DNA from: Actinokineospora sp. NBRC 105648
GTDB lineage: Bacteria; Actinomycetota; Actinomycetes; Mycobacteriales; Pseudonocardiaceae
Length of the DNA stretch: 53,737 nucleotides
Assembly (NCBI RefSeq): GCF_030269645.1
Contig: NZ_BSTR01000054.1
Span: forward strand, 1 to 53,737
Reading direction: 5' to 3'
The first letter of the stretch is position 1. Every line of letters begins with the position of its first letter. This document shows positions 16,837-26,339 of this stretch, in pieces. The notes under the pieces are model-generated. The model was not told where the DNA came from. It saw only the letters and a list, made by a program, of their open reading frames with translations, and made no database searches. A program made the translations under genes and the position numbers.

Positions 16837-19800
16837 TCATCGGCGCGACACCACGCCCGGCGGCGCGATCATGCCGGTGACCACCAGGAACGGCGTGGTC
16901 ACCGGACCGAAACCGGGTCCGGACGCGGTGATCAGGCGCGGACCGGTCTGGTCCTTGGTCAGGATCAGCAGCTGCCCGGTGAACCGGCCGTCGCCGCGCG
17001 GGAACACCGGTGCCGCGGCCGCGGTGATCCCCGGCGACCAGGTCAGCCGCACCGGCACGTCGGGCGGGAAGTCCACGCCGCGCACCGAGGTGACGAACCC
17101 GGGCTTCCCGATCGGCGGCACCGCGACGATCTTCGGTTGCAGCACCCGCAACGTCGTGCGCGCCCTGTTGTCGGCCGCGCTGGCGTCGGTGCCGCTGGTG
17201 CGCAGGGTCGCGGTGATCGTGGCCACCAAGGCGGCGTCCGGGCGAAGCACCACCTGTACGACCGCCATGCCGCCGGGCGCCAGATCGGGCAGCGCGCATA
17301 TCCCGCGCGGGCAGCCTGGCGGTGCCGCGGCCAACGGGATCCGGGCGGGCAAGCCGAGTTCCAAGCGCAGCCCGGTGGCCAGTGAGCCGCCGCGGTTGCG
17401 GGCGGTGTAGGTCACCGTGGTCGAACCGCCCACATAGGACGGATTCGGCTGCGCGATCACCGCGATCCCAGGCCCGGCAAGGGGAGGCGGCACTGGAGCT
17501 GGTGGCGCGGGCGGCGGGGGCGGTGGCTGTGTGGTGGGTGGTGTTGTTGTCGGAGGTGGAGTGGTGGTCGGCGGCACCACGTCGACCGGGACCACCGTCC
17601 GCCCGGAGTTGTCCGACGGCTGGGTGTCCAGCACGGCGCCGGTGACCGACCAGTCCAAGGTGTGCGAGCCGGGCGCGGTCGTGACCAGGTCCGCCGTCAC
17701 GCTCACCGACGCACCCGGTGCCAACAGACCGATGTCGCACTGCGGCAGGTCCGTGGAACACCTGCCGCGCAACCGTTCCAGCCGCAGGCCGTCGGGCACC
17801 GCCACCGTCAGCGAGGTCCCCGGAGAGGGGCCCGGGCCGCGGTCGACGACCGTCACCGTCACCGACACCGGCGCCCCCACGGTCACCCGCGGCACTGTCG
17901 GCGGCGCGGTGAGCCCGAGGTCGACCGCGAGCTGCCAGGTCGGCTCCTTCTGCCTGCCCGGCATCGCGTTGGTCAAGCGGGTCACCACCCGGGTGTCCAG
18001 GTCGAAGATCGCCAGCACCTCACGCGAGTTGGGGTCCGGCTCCCGCCGCTTGCTCAGCACCATCCGCTTGCCGTCCGGCGAGAACGACACGTCCCGCGGC
18101 TGGTAGGGCCCGGTCGGCCCGATGAGCCTGATCCCGCACGAGGTCTGGCCCGGCGGCAGCAGCACCTCGCAGCGCGTGTCGGCCAGCCGCACCCGCAGCA
18201 GGCCGTCGTCCTCCCGGTTGAACACGATCGACGTGCCGTCCGGGGCGAACGCCGGGCTGTCATCGGTCAACGGGCAGGCGAACCCGCACACCGCCGAGCT
18301 GATGTCCCGCTGACCATCCAAAGTGGACGCCCGGGCGGTCCAGATGTGCTGGGTGCGCGGCTGTCCCTGCGGACCACCGGCGACGGTGCCCCGGCTGAAC
18401 GCCAGGACCTTGCCGTCGGGCGACCACGCGGGCTGGCCGTCGTCCTCGTCGGCGTCCGGGTCGGGGTTGCGCAGCGACCCCACGACCGCGCCGGTGTCCG
18501 GCCGCACGATGATGACCCGGCTCGGGCCGCCCGTGCGGTTCGGCGCGCCGGGGGAGCGGCGGGCCACGGCCATGAGCGTGCCGTCGGGCGACCACGCCGC
18601 GTCGGTCTCCCAGTCACCCGGCTCGCGGTCGGCCAGCGGCATCGGCGCGGCGTTCGAGCCGTCGGCGTCGGAGAGCCAGACCCGCTGCGTGCGCCTGCCG
18701 TCGATGGTCTCGAACCGGCTGACCGCGATCCGCCGCGCGTCCGGGGAGTAGCTCTGCCGCTGGGTCCACGGGTCGAACCCCGGGCTCGGGTCGAACAGCT
18801 TGATCGAGTCGGTGGCCGCGGCCGGGTCCTCGGTGAGCACCGGCAGACCGAGGTCGCGCGGGTCGCCGCCGTCGGGCCGGACGTCCTGCATCGTCGCCAC
18901 GTTCGGGCTCGCCGCGGTGGTCCTGGCGACCACCAGCGCGCCGGACAGCCATGTCGGGGAGTCCACGTCGCGGTTCTCGTTGAGCAGCAGCACGGGATCG
19001 GCGGCTGTCGGCACGGTGTCGACCGCGACCCGGTAGACCAGGTCGATCGGCCCGCGCGGTTCGGGATCACCGGGACAGCCGCAGACCACGTTGCGGCTGA
19101 GGAACAACAGCGAGCTGCCGTCGGGCAGCCACACCGGCCAGCGGCTCTGCCACCCGGCCCGCGCGCCGTCGAACACCGGCGGACCGTTGCCGCCCGCGCT
19201 GATCTGGACGGTCTGGTCGTACTTTGTGGACTGATCACCGTCAAGGTCGAGGGTGTAGGCGATGCGGTCGCGCTTTCCGGGCGCGTCCACCGGGTTCCAG
19301 GACGGCTGGATCGCGGCGCCGGTGGGCTCGTCGGTCACCCGCGCCGCCTGCCCGTCGATCGGCATCCGGTAGATCTCCGGCATTCCAGGGGCGTCGCTGG
19401 AGAACGCGATCTGCTGCCCGGAGGGGGAGAACGTGGGCCACACCTCGTTGGCGGGGGAGTCGGTGAGCCTGCGCAGTCCGGTCCCGTCGGTGCGCACCAG
19501 CCAGAGGTCGCGTTGGGTGTCCTCCATCGAGTCGAAGACGACCCACGCACCGTCGGGGGAGAGCCTGGGGTGGGCGGCGTCGCGGCCCGCGGTCAGCCCG
19601 CGCACCGCGCCGTCCGCGTCCCGCAGGTACACCTGGGGACGCGGGCCGTCGCGCAGGCTGGTGAACACGAGCAACCCACCGGAGGCGGACGGGTCGCGGT
19701 CGAAGTGGGACAGCCCGGCCCCGAACAGCGGGTCCGACCGGTCCACCGCCGCCGCCCGACCCAGGCTGAGGTGTGCGGTGCCCGCGAAGGCGATCCGCTC

Positions 19801-19914
19801 CGCCCCCGCCTCCGCGCGCGGTTGTGCCGCCACCTGCTGCCCGCCGCGCCACGGAACCCCACACAGCACCAGCACGAGCAACAGGACAGCGCCGATCCGG
19901 GCGGCACGCACCAC
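16837..19914 (-). CDS. Secreted TolB-type beta-propeller protein with CARDB-like domains
   Basis: 1025 residues from a GTG GTG start preceded by GGAGGTGAG. N-terminal Sec signal peptide (VLLLVLVLCGVPW, then VAAQ). Residues about 60-660 contain many WD40-like/PD40 blades: SPDGAWVVFDS, SPSGQQIAFSSD, SPDGKVLAFSRG and SPDGKRMVLSK. CARDB/DUF11-type beta-sandwiches follow at about 675-770 and 818-921, separated by a Pro/Thr hinge near 781-811, plus a last beta domain. It is therefore an extracellular propeller on a stalk, suited to ligand or wall binding. It is co-directional with LuxR and CIS genes and lies only 10 bases before DUF4255. No transmembrane anchor is seen at the C-terminus. Confidence 0.85.
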   Translation of the reverse strand: MVRAARIGAVLLLVLVLCGVPWRGGQQVAAQPRAEAGAERIAFAGTAHLSLGRAAAVDRSDPLFGAGLSHFDRDPSASGGLLVFTSLRDGPRPQVYLRDADGAVRGLTAGRDAAHPRLSPDGAWVVFDSMEDTQRDLWLVRTDGTGLRRLTDSPANEVWPTFSPSGQQIAFSSDAPGMPEIYRMPIDGQAARVTDEPTGAAIQPSWNPVDAPGKRDRIAYTLDLDGDQSTKYDQTVQISAGGNGPPVFDGARAGWQSRWPVWLPDGSSLLFLSRNVVCGCPGDPEPRGPIDLVYRVAVDTVPTAADPVLLLNENRDVDSPTWLSGALVVARTTAASPNVATMQDVRPDGGDPRDLGLPVLTEDPAAATDSIKLFDPSPGFDPWTQRQSYSPDARRIAVSRFETIDGRRTQRVWLSDADGSNAAPMPLADREPGDWETDAAWSPDGTLMAVARRSPGAPNRTGGPSRVIIVRPDTGAVVGSLRNPDPDADEDDGQPAWSPDGKVLAFSRGTVAGGPQGQPRTQHIWTARASTLDGQRDISSAVCGFACPLTDDSPAFAPDGTSIVFNREDDGLLRVRLADTRCEVLLPPGQTSCGIRLIGPTGPYQPRDVSFSPDGKRMVLSKRREPDPNSREVLAIFDLDTRVVTRLTNAMPGRQKEPTWQLAVDLGLTAPPTVPRVTVGAPVSVTVTVVDRGPGPSPGTSLTVAVPDGLRLERLRGRCSTDLPQCDIGLLAPGASVSVTADLVTTAPGSHTLDWSVTGAVLDTQPSDNSGRTVVPVDVVPPTTTPPPTTTPPTTQPPPPPPAPPAPVPPPLAGPGIAVIAQPNPSYVGGSTTVTYTARNRGGSLATGLRLELGLPARIPLAAAPPGCPRGICALPDLAPGGMAVVQVVLRPDAALVATITATLRTSGTDASAADNRARTTLRVLQPKIVAVPPIGKPGFVTSVRGVDFPPDVPVRLTWSPGITAAAAPVFPRGDGRFTGQLLILTKDQTGPRLITASGPGFGPVTTPFLVVTGMIAPPGVVSRR

Positions 19915-20021
19915 CGTCTCACCTCCGAGTCGTTGGTCCCGATGCTCGCCCCTGGCGGCCCCCGTGCCGAGGCCCGCGCGGGCACGGCCCGGGGAACCGC
20001 CACCGGGTGGTTCGGGCAATC

Positions 20022-20669
20022 TCAGATGAGCCCTTGCCGCAGCGCGTATCCCACCGCGTGCGCGCGGTTGCGCAGCTGGAGCCGGGTGGTCACCTCGTGC
20101 AGGATGTTCTTGACCGTGCGCTCGGAGTAGGACATCTTGTCGGCGATCTCGGTGGTGTCGAAGCCCTCGGCGATCAGCCGCAGCACGTCCACCTCACGGG
20201 AGGTCAGCGTGGACAGCGTCAGCCCGCGCGGGTCGAGCACCTCCCGCTGCAACCTGCCCACGTGGTCGATGAGCCTGCCCAGCATGTCCCCGGGCAGCAC
20301 CCCCTCGCCCCGGGACAGCGCGGTGATCATCTCCACCAGCCGGTCGGCGTTGGCCGTGGACCGGCGCAGCACCGCGGCCACCCCGCACTCGATCGAGCTC
20401 TGCAGCGCGGTCTGCTCGAAGCGGCCCACCACCAGCCCCACCCGGGTCTCGGCGTGCCGCAGCCTGCGCAGCACCAGCAGGGCCGCCTCGTCGACCTGGT
20501 CCACCACCACCAGCGACACCGCGGCCCGCTCCTGCTCGTCGTCGGTGAGCAGCTCCACCTCCGGGCGGTGCCGCAGCTGGTGGGTGACCCCGGAGCGCAG
20601 GATCGGGTCCTCGGCGTGCAGCGCGACCGCCACCCGGTGCCGGACACCGTATGCCGTTGCCGTTGTCAT
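20022..20669 (-). CDS. LuxR/NarL-family regulator with atypical receiver domain
   Basis: 215 residues from ATG. Residues about 150-212 form the LuxR HTH: LTSREVDVLRLIAEGFDTTE, then ADKMSYSERTVKNILHEV and the tail NRAHAVGYALRQGLI. The N-terminal domain has a response-regulator shape (VALHAEDPILRSGV) and an Asp at the expected phosphorylation strand (LVVVD), but the conserved Lys near the end is replaced (AAVLRRS), so phosphorylation is doubtful. It starts the CIS-side transcript and is the obvious candidate regulator of the cluster. No partner histidine kinase is nearby. Confidence 0.88.
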   Translation of the reverse strand: MTTATAYGVRHRVAVALHAEDPILRSGVTHQLRHRPEVELLTDDEQERAAVSLVVVDQVDEAALLVLRRLRHAETRVGLVVGRFEQTALQSSIECGVAAVLRRSTANADRLVEMITALSRGEGVLPGDMLGRLIDHVGRLQREVLDPRGLTLSTLTSREVDVLRLIAEGFDTTEIADKMSYSERTVKNILHEVTTRLQLRNRAHAVGYALRQGLI

Positions 20670-20798
20670 GAGTGTTCTCCCCTGACCTCGCGCCGGGGCC
20701 TGGATCGCCCCGGCTGGGAACCACGGCCGCCCCGGACGGGCATCGGTGCTGCCCCGGGGCTGCCCGCGCCGCTCTCCCCCGGTGGGGGCGGGCGCGCC

Positions 20799-20817
20799 TA
20801 GCGTCACGTGCGTGACG
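20799..20817 (+). promoter_or_regulatory. Candidate leaderless promoter and operator at the 20,812 gene
   Basis: TAGCGT (20799-20804) fits an actinomycete -10 box placed for a leaderless start at GTG 20812. An inverted repeat CGTCAC-GTGC-GTGACG (20802-20817) overlaps both the -10 box and the start codon, so a bound regulator would block initiation. No clear -35 box is visible. Confidence 0.4.
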
Positions 20818-22125
20818 ACTTCAGCCGAACTGGACCTGGCGACGGTGACGGTCGCCCCCGGCTCCGGGGCGAGCACCACGCTGACGGTGCGCAACGACAC
20901 CGACATCGTGGAGGCCTACCGCTTCGAACCGGTCGGCGAGTGCGCGCCGTGGACGACCGTGGAACCCGATCGGGTGTCGCTCTACCCCGGCACGTCCGAG
21001 ACCGTCACCGTGTGGGTGCGCCCGCCGCGCTCGTCGAAGGTGCGCGCGGGCGAGACGCCGCTGGGGATCCGCGTGCTGCCGGTGGAACACCCGGAGCTGG
21101 CCGCGCTGCCCGAGACCACCGTGGTGATCGAGCCGTTCGGCGGCCTGACCGCGGGCCTGCGGCCGCGCAGGCGGATGACTTGGCGCGGCGCGCGGTTCAC
21201 CGCCGAGCTGCGCAACGAGGGCAACACCCCGGTGCGGGTGGCGGTGGTGCCGGTGGAGACCGGCGACGAGCTGCGGCTGCGCGTCGACCAGGCCGAGGTC
21301 GTGCTCGCGCCGGACGCCGAGGGCGCGGTCGGCGTGCGGGCCCGGACGGGCAAGCTGGTGTGGTTCGGCAAGTCCACCACGATCCCGTTCCAGCTCACCG
21401 CGACCCCGACGACCGCGCCGGACCTTGAGCAGCCGCCCCAGGAGATCACCGGCGAGGTCGTCCAGCTCGCGGTGCTGCCGCGCTGGCTGCTCGCGCTGCT
21501 GGCCCTGCTGGTCGCCTTGCTGCTGCTGTGGTTCACGCTCGTGCGGCCCGCGGTTCGCAGCTCCGCTAAGGAAGCGGCCGAGACCAAGGCGCAGGAAATG
21601 GTGCAGGAAGGGCAGTTGCAGCCCGGGCCGTCCAACGCCGCCGCGGGCAAACCCGCCGGTCAGCCCCCCACCGCGGGTGGTGGCAACGGGCAGCAGCCCG
21701 GTGCGGGCACCGGGACCGGGACCGGAACGGGGACCGGCAATGGCACCGGCAACGGCACCGGGGTGGGCAAGCAGAGTTCGGGCACCATCGAGGTCCGCAC
21801 CGGCGGCGGGACCGCGGGCAGCGGCACCTACGTGGTGCCCGCGGGCAAGACCTTCCTGATCACCGACCTGGTGCTGGCCAACTACCAGGGCGACGAGGGC
21901 GTGCTCACCGTCGTCTTCGGCGACCGGGTGATCACCACCATCGCGCTGGAGACCTTCCGCAACCAGGACTACCACTGGGTCACCCCGATCGAGATCACCG
22001 AGAACGCCGCGGTGACGGTCAACGTGTCCTGCGACCGACCCGGCACCCCGGCCTCGGGCAAGCAGGCCCAGGAGTGCGTCGAGGTGCTCAACGTCAGCGG
22101 TGAGCTGCGCGACCTCGCGCGCTGA
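20812..22125 (+). CDS. Membrane protein with Ig-like domains and Gly/Thr-rich linker
   Basis: 437 residues from GTG. The first 220 residues read as two beta-sandwich domains (STTLTVRNDTDIVEAYRFEP; SVTVWVRPP-type strands; TAELRNEGNTPVRVAVVPVE), related to hydrolytic-like COG1470 proteins. One transmembrane helix lies at about 222-245 (RWLLALLALLVALLLLWFTL). A GTGTGTG/NGTGNG linker and a final beta domain follow (about 325-437) with two Cys near the end. There is no signal peptide, so the N-terminal part is probably cytoplasmic and the C-terminal part outside. It is divergent from the LuxR gene and the propeller protein, with a similar Ig/propeller flavour. Function unknown. Confidence 0.75.
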   Translation: MTTSAELDLATVTVAPGSGASTTLTVRNDTDIVEAYRFEPVGECAPWTTVEPDRVSLYPGTSETVTVWVRPPRSSKVRAGETPLGIRVLPVEHPELAALPETTVVIEPFGGLTAGLRPRRRMTWRGARFTAELRNEGNTPVRVAVVPVETGDELRLRVDQAEVVLAPDAEGAVGVRARTGKLVWFGKSTTIPFQLTATPTTAPDLEQPPQEITGEVVQLAVLPRWLLALLALLVALLLLWFTLVRPAVRSSAKEAAETKAQEMVQEGQLQPGPSNAAAGKPAGQPPTAGGGNGQQPGAGTGTGTGTGTGNGTGNGTGVGKQSSGTIEVRTGGGTAGSGTYVVPAGKTFLITDLVLANYQGDEGVLTVVFGDRVITTIALETFRNQDYHWVTPIEITENAAVTVNVSCDRPGTPASGKQAQECVEVLNVSGELRDLAR

Positions 22126-22362
22126 ACCGACCACGTCCATCCGCCCTCCCCGACCTCGCTCCCCGCAACCGAGGGAACCACCGGCGCACCGCCGGGACCA
22201 CGAAGATCGACACGCAGAAGTTTCACCCGGTTTCTGCCGAACCGCGTAGTGCCCTCGTCCGTGTAGGTACCGGCCATACCCCGAACGGGGGTGTGGTGGG
22301 ACCGTTGGACTTCGGCACGATCGAAGGACAAGCAGACGACAGGTGACGAACTGGGGTTGTCG

Positions 22363-24762
22363 ATGGGTGATCAGGGCTCGACGTTCGCCGCGCTGCTGTC
22401 CGCGCACCGGCGGGCGGTCGGGCTGACCCAAGAGGAGCTGGCGGAGAAGTCCGGGGTGAGCACGCGGGCCATCAGCGATCTCGAACGGGGCCGGGTGCGC
22501 CGCCCCCAGCGGCGCACCGGGCAGGCATTGGCCAGCGCGCTCGCGCTCGGCGGGGCCGAGCTGGAGCAGTTCCTGGGCAGCGGCGGTTACCAGGCGATCG
22601 AGGCCGACCACGCGCCAGAGGAACCGCGGCCCGCGATCGACCGGCCGCTGCGCGGACTGCCGCCGGAGGTCGACCTCGCGGGCCGGGAGACCGAGCTGGC
22701 GCAGCTGCTGCGGCACGCCGGCCCCAGCCCGCGGCACACCGCCGTGGTGATCGGCGTGCACGGCCCACCAGGGGTGGGTAAGACTGCCTTCGCGGTGTCC
22801 GCCGGGCACCGGCTGGTCGACCGCTACCCCGACGGCTGCGTGTTCCTGAACCTGCGCGGCATGGACACCGACCGGCTCAGCCCCGAGCACGCGCTGGGCA
22901 GGCTGCTGGTCACCCTGGGCATCGCCGAGGGCAAGCTGCCCGACGGCGTCGAGGACCGGGCCGGGCTCTACCGCTCGCTGCTGCGCGACCGGCGGATGCT
23001 GCTGGTGCTCGACAACGCCGCCGACGAGGCCCAGGTGCGGCCGCTGGTGCCCAGCAGCGCGGGCACCCTGGTGCTGGTGACCAGCAGGCGGGTGCTCTCC
23101 GGGCTGGAGGCCGTGGTCAGGGTCCCGCTGGCGGTGCTGCGCGGCGACGCGGCCGTACGGCTGCTCGGCTCGATCATCGGCGCCCGCCGCGCGGCCGCTG
23201 AGCCCGAGGCCACCGCGCGGGTCGCCGACCTGTGCGGCAACCTGCCGCTGGCGCTGCGGATCGCGGGCAACCGGCTGGTCACCCGGCCGCACTGGCCGGT
23301 CGCGCACCTGGTCGCCCAGCTGGAGGACCAGCGGCGCAGGCTTACCGCGCTCACCGCGGGCGACCTGCAGGTCCGCTCCGCCTTCGAGGTGTCCTACCGG
23401 CAGTGCGACCGCAGCACCCAGGCGGTGTTCCGGCTGCTGTCGCTGGTCCCCGCCCCGGAGGTGTCGGTCGAGGCGGTCGCGGTGCTGGCCGAGGTCGACC
23501 CGGACACCGCCGAGCGCAGGCTCGACGAGCTGGTGGAGGCCAGCCTGCTGGAGCCGGGGCACGTCCCCGGCCGCTACACCAGCCACGACCTGCTGCGGGT
23601 GTTCGCGGGGGAGCGGCTGGCGCTGGAGGAGACGCCACCGCGCATCCGCGCCGCCGAGCTGCGGGTGGTCCACTGGGCGCTGTCGGTGGGCACCGGCGCG
23701 GGCATGCTGCTCTCGCCGCCCAGCGACACCGCCGACGAACCGACACCGGGCGCGGTCGGCCTCACCACCAGGGCCGAGGCCGTCGACTGGCTCGACAACG
23801 AGCAGCCGCGCTGGCTGTGCGCGGTGCGCCGGGGGATGGAACTGGGCCGGTACGAGGAGGTCCTGGCGTTCAGCCGCGCCATGCACTGGTACTCCGAGAT
23901 CCGCGCCGACCCCGAACTCTGGCGCGAGGTCTTCGCCCACGGCGTCGCCGCCGCGCGCGCCCTGGGCCGCCGCCGCGACGAGGCGGTGCAGCTGAACTTC
24001 CTGGGCTGGGCCCTTACCCTGACCCGCTCCCGCAACGCCGAGGCCCTGGCCGCCCACGAGAGCGCCTGGCGCGCGGCCCGCGAGACCGGCGACCGCAACG
24101 AGGAGGCGTGGGCGCTGCAGTACTGCGGCCGAACGGAGTTGGTGGAGGGCAAACCCGCCGAGGCCACCGAGTACATCCGCCCGGCCATCGCCCTGTTCGA
24201 CGAGCTGGGCGACCGGCTGGGCAAGTTCGTCACCCTCTCGATCCTCGGCCTGGCCCTGCACCAGCTGGGCGACTACCCGGCCGCCATCGAGGCCCACCGC
24301 TTCACCGCGGCCTTCTTCCGAACCCCAGAGATGCGCCCCCACGCCAACCTCCTGGCCATGGCCCTGCTGCGGCTCGCAGACACCCTCGAGGCATCAGGCG
24401 ACCTGGCCGCCGCCCGCGACGCCTTCCGCGAGTCCCGCGAACTGGCTGCCACTGCCCACTACCCGCACGTGCGTGCCCTAGCCGCCTTCGGCCAAGCCCG
24501 CTCCGACCGAGCCCTGGGCGATTGGGCGGCCGCCCGCCGCAACCTGGAGGACGCCTCCCGGATCCTCGCCGAGAACCACGAACCCTGGCACCACGCCCGA
24601 GTCCTGCGCGTCCTGGCGGAGATCACCCCGGACCGGTCCAAAGCGGCGGCGTACCGGGCGGAGGCGGTGCGGCTGTGCGAACAGGTCAACACACCGGAGT
24701 CCCGAGACCTCAAGGCGGAACTGGAATCCACGGCGACCCAGGCGGTCTGCCGGATCAGCTGA
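22363..24762 (+). CDS. HTH / NB-ARC / TPR regulator (STAND ATPase)
   Basis: 799 residues; ATG 22363 chosen because it gives a proper HTH N-terminus. Residues about 9-60 are an XRE helix-turn-helix (GLTQEELAEKSGVSTRAISD). The NB-ARC follows: Walker A GPPGVGKT at 134-141, Walker B LLVLDNAAD near 212-220, GLPL-like GNLPLALRIAGNRL near 290. A winged-helix region follows, then TPR repeats from about 560. This is the AfsR/SARP-like architecture with HTH in place of the SARP domain, typical of actinomycete signal-dependent regulators. It stands just downstream of the CIS-side membrane protein; a sensor role for the same locus is possible but unproven. Confidence 0.9.
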   Translation: MGDQGSTFAALLSAHRRAVGLTQEELAEKSGVSTRAISDLERGRVRRPQRRTGQALASALALGGAELEQFLGSGGYQAIEADHAPEEPRPAIDRPLRGLPPEVDLAGRETELAQLLRHAGPSPRHTAVVIGVHGPPGVGKTAFAVSAGHRLVDRYPDGCVFLNLRGMDTDRLSPEHALGRLLVTLGIAEGKLPDGVEDRAGLYRSLLRDRRMLLVLDNAADEAQVRPLVPSSAGTLVLVTSRRVLSGLEAVVRVPLAVLRGDAAVRLLGSIIGARRAAAEPEATARVADLCGNLPLALRIAGNRLVTRPHWPVAHLVAQLEDQRRRLTALTAGDLQVRSAFEVSYRQCDRSTQAVFRLLSLVPAPEVSVEAVAVLAEVDPDTAERRLDELVEASLLEPGHVPGRYTSHDLLRVFAGERLALEETPPRIRAAELRVVHWALSVGTGAGMLLSPPSDTADEPTPGAVGLTTRAEAVDWLDNEQPRWLCAVRRGMELGRYEEVLAFSRAMHWYSEIRADPELWREVFAHGVAAARALGRRRDEAVQLNFLGWALTLTRSRNAEALAAHESAWRAARETGDRNEEAWALQYCGRTELVEGKPAEATEYIRPAIALFDELGDRLGKFVTLSILGLALHQLGDYPAAIEAHRFTAAFFRTPEMRPHANLLAMALLRLADTLEASGDLAAARDAFRESRELAATAHYPHVRALAAFGQARSDRALGDWAAARRNLEDASRILAENHEPWHHARVLRVLAEITPDRSKAAAYRAEAVRLCEQVNTPESRDLKAELESTATQAVCRIS

Positions 24763-24786
24763 TCACCTAGCGGCGAGTAGGGAACA

Positions 24787-25596
24787 TTGACACATTTGTA
24801 CCTCCGCACCCTCGACGGCCTGCGCCTGGCCGCAACCCTGCTGGTGCCGACCGACGTCCTGCTGCGGGGCGCCGTGGTCATGGTGCACGGTGGCGGGGTT
24901 ACCCGGAAGGAAGGCGGCTTCTTCACCCGACTGGCCGCCGGGCTCAGCGAGGCGGGCGTCGCCTCGCTGCGGTTCGATCACCGTGGTCACGGCCAGAGCG
25001 AGGGCAAGCAGGAAGACCTGACCCTGTCGGCCATTCTCAACGACATCCGCGTGGCTGGCGCGCGTCTGCGGGCCGAGACGGGCCAGGACTCGGTCAGCCT
25101 GCTCGGCGCGAGCTTCGGCGGTGGCATCTGCGGCTACTACGCCGCGAAGCGCCCGGACGAGATCCGCCGACTCTTGCTGCTCAACCCCCAGTTCGACTAC
25201 AAGAAGCGCGCGATCGACAGCCGCGACTACTGGCACGCCGACACCCTGGCCGAGCCCATGGCGAAACTGTTGGCGGAGAACGGTTTCATCGACTTCACGC
25301 CAAGCCTCAAGCACGGCCGCGCGATTCTCAACGAGGTCTTCTGGCTGCGGCCGGATGAGGTCGTCGGCGACATCCAAGCCCCTACCCTGGTGGTCCACGG
25401 CACCAAGGACACTTTTGTGCCCGTCGAGTCCTCGCGGGCGGCGGTGGCGCGACTGCGGAGCGAGCACCGGTTGGTCGAGATCGAGGGTGCGCAACACGGC
25501 TTCGCCGTCCACGACGACCCGCAGTACCTGGACCCCCAGAGCCAGGTCTGGCAGGCGTCGGTCATCCGGACAGTGACGGAATGGCTGACTGTCTAG
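24787..25596 (+). CDS. Alpha/beta hydrolase
   Basis: 269 residues from TTG, 24 bases after the NB-ARC gene. The fold is clear: oxyanion HGGG at 35-38, nucleophile elbow GASFGG with Ser109, acid Asp208 in GTKDTFVP, His237 in GAQHGF. It is closest to the serine aminopeptidase/esterase-like (Hydrolase_4) type. Substrate unknown. The end overlaps the convergent HAD gene by 4 bases. Confidence 0.85.
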   Translation: MTHLYLRTLDGLRLAATLLVPTDVLLRGAVVMVHGGGVTRKEGGFFTRLAAGLSEAGVASLRFDHRGHGQSEGKQEDLTLSAILNDIRVAGARLRAETGQDSVSLLGASFGGGICGYYAAKRPDEIRRLLLLNPQFDYKKRAIDSRDYWHADTLAEPMAKLLAENGFIDFTPSLKHGRAILNEVFWLRPDEVVGDIQAPTLVVHGTKDTFVPVESSRAAVARLRSEHRLVEIEGAQHGFAVHDDPQYLDPQSQVWQASVIRTVTEWLTV

Positions 25597-26327
25597 ACGG
25601 GGGAGTGCGGGTCGGGTCGGGTGAGCACCAGAGCGGACGTGAAGTCGTGCAGTGACTCGATCACTGGCGACGCTCCGGCTCCGGTCAACTCGGCGATCGA
25701 ACTCTTTCCTGTGGCTACTCCGATGACTCTGGCACCCACTGATCTTCCCGCTGCCGCATCTCCGGGCGTATCGCCGATGAGAACAGTTGCGGAGTTGGCG
25801 AACCTGATGCCCGTATGCTCTGCGGCCCGTTCTCGGGCGATGGCCACGAGGGCTGATCGATCGGTGTGGTCCGAGCCGTAGGCTCCGGCATCCAGGTTGA
25901 GGTAGTCGGCTAGGTGGAAGGTTTCGAGCTTGATGCGGGCGACTTCGGGCAGGTTGCCGGTCAACACGGTCTGGAACACCGAGGACTCGGCGGCGAGCAG
26001 CTGAACGGCCTTGTGTGCGCCGGGGAGCGCGCGCCCGGTGGTCCCGAGTTCGTCGCTGCCGTGCTGGTATTCGCGCACCAGGGCGTTCATCACCTCGGCG
26101 ACCAGGTCCCCGGTCGGCTCGATGTCGTTGACTGCCAGGCTTTGCCGGATGATGTCCAACTCCGTCCTACCGGAGATGTCCGCCCGCTTGACCAGCGTTC
26201 GGCCGGTCGCCGCGTGAAATGCTTGCTCGAAGAATCGGCGGCCTACCCCTCGGCTTTCGACGAGGGTGTGGTCGATGTCCCAGAGCACCAAGACGTGTGG
26301 ACCGGAGGTTGGGTGCCGTGGATCCAT
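25593..26327 (-). CDS. HAD-superfamily hydrolase
   Basis: 244 residues from ATG. Motif I LWDIDHTLVE, motif II VLTGN, motif IV LIGDTPGDAAAG, and a four-helix cap between residues 25 and 100. This is a phosphoglycolate phosphatase-type (HAD-IA) layout. It forms an operon with the flavoprotein and HTH-TPR genes upstream (12-base gap). Likely a small phosphatase; substrate not predictable. Confidence 0.87.
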   Translation of the reverse strand: MDPRHPTSGPHVLVLWDIDHTLVESRGVGRRFFEQAFHAATGRTLVKRADISGRTELDIIRQSLAVNDIEPTGDLVAEVMNALVREYQHGSDELGTTGRALPGAHKAVQLLAAESSVFQTVLTGNLPEVARIKLETFHLADYLNLDAGAYGSDHTDRSALVAIARERAAEHTGIRFANSATVLIGDTPGDAAAGRSVGARVIGVATGKSSIAELTGAGASPVIESLHDFTSALVLTRPDPHSPV

Positions 26328-26339
26328 CTGGATAGTCTG

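Noticed and set aside
17662..20130. An 822-codon plus-strand frame opposite the propeller gene
   Set aside because: Low-complexity Arg/Gly/Val product; the real gene on the other strand has PD40 blades and a signal peptide.
20821..24342. An 1173-codon open frame on the minus strand opposite the membrane protein and NB-ARC genes
   Set aside because: The sense-strand genes have clear domains and starts; the antisense product shows no domain and only reflects codon bias.
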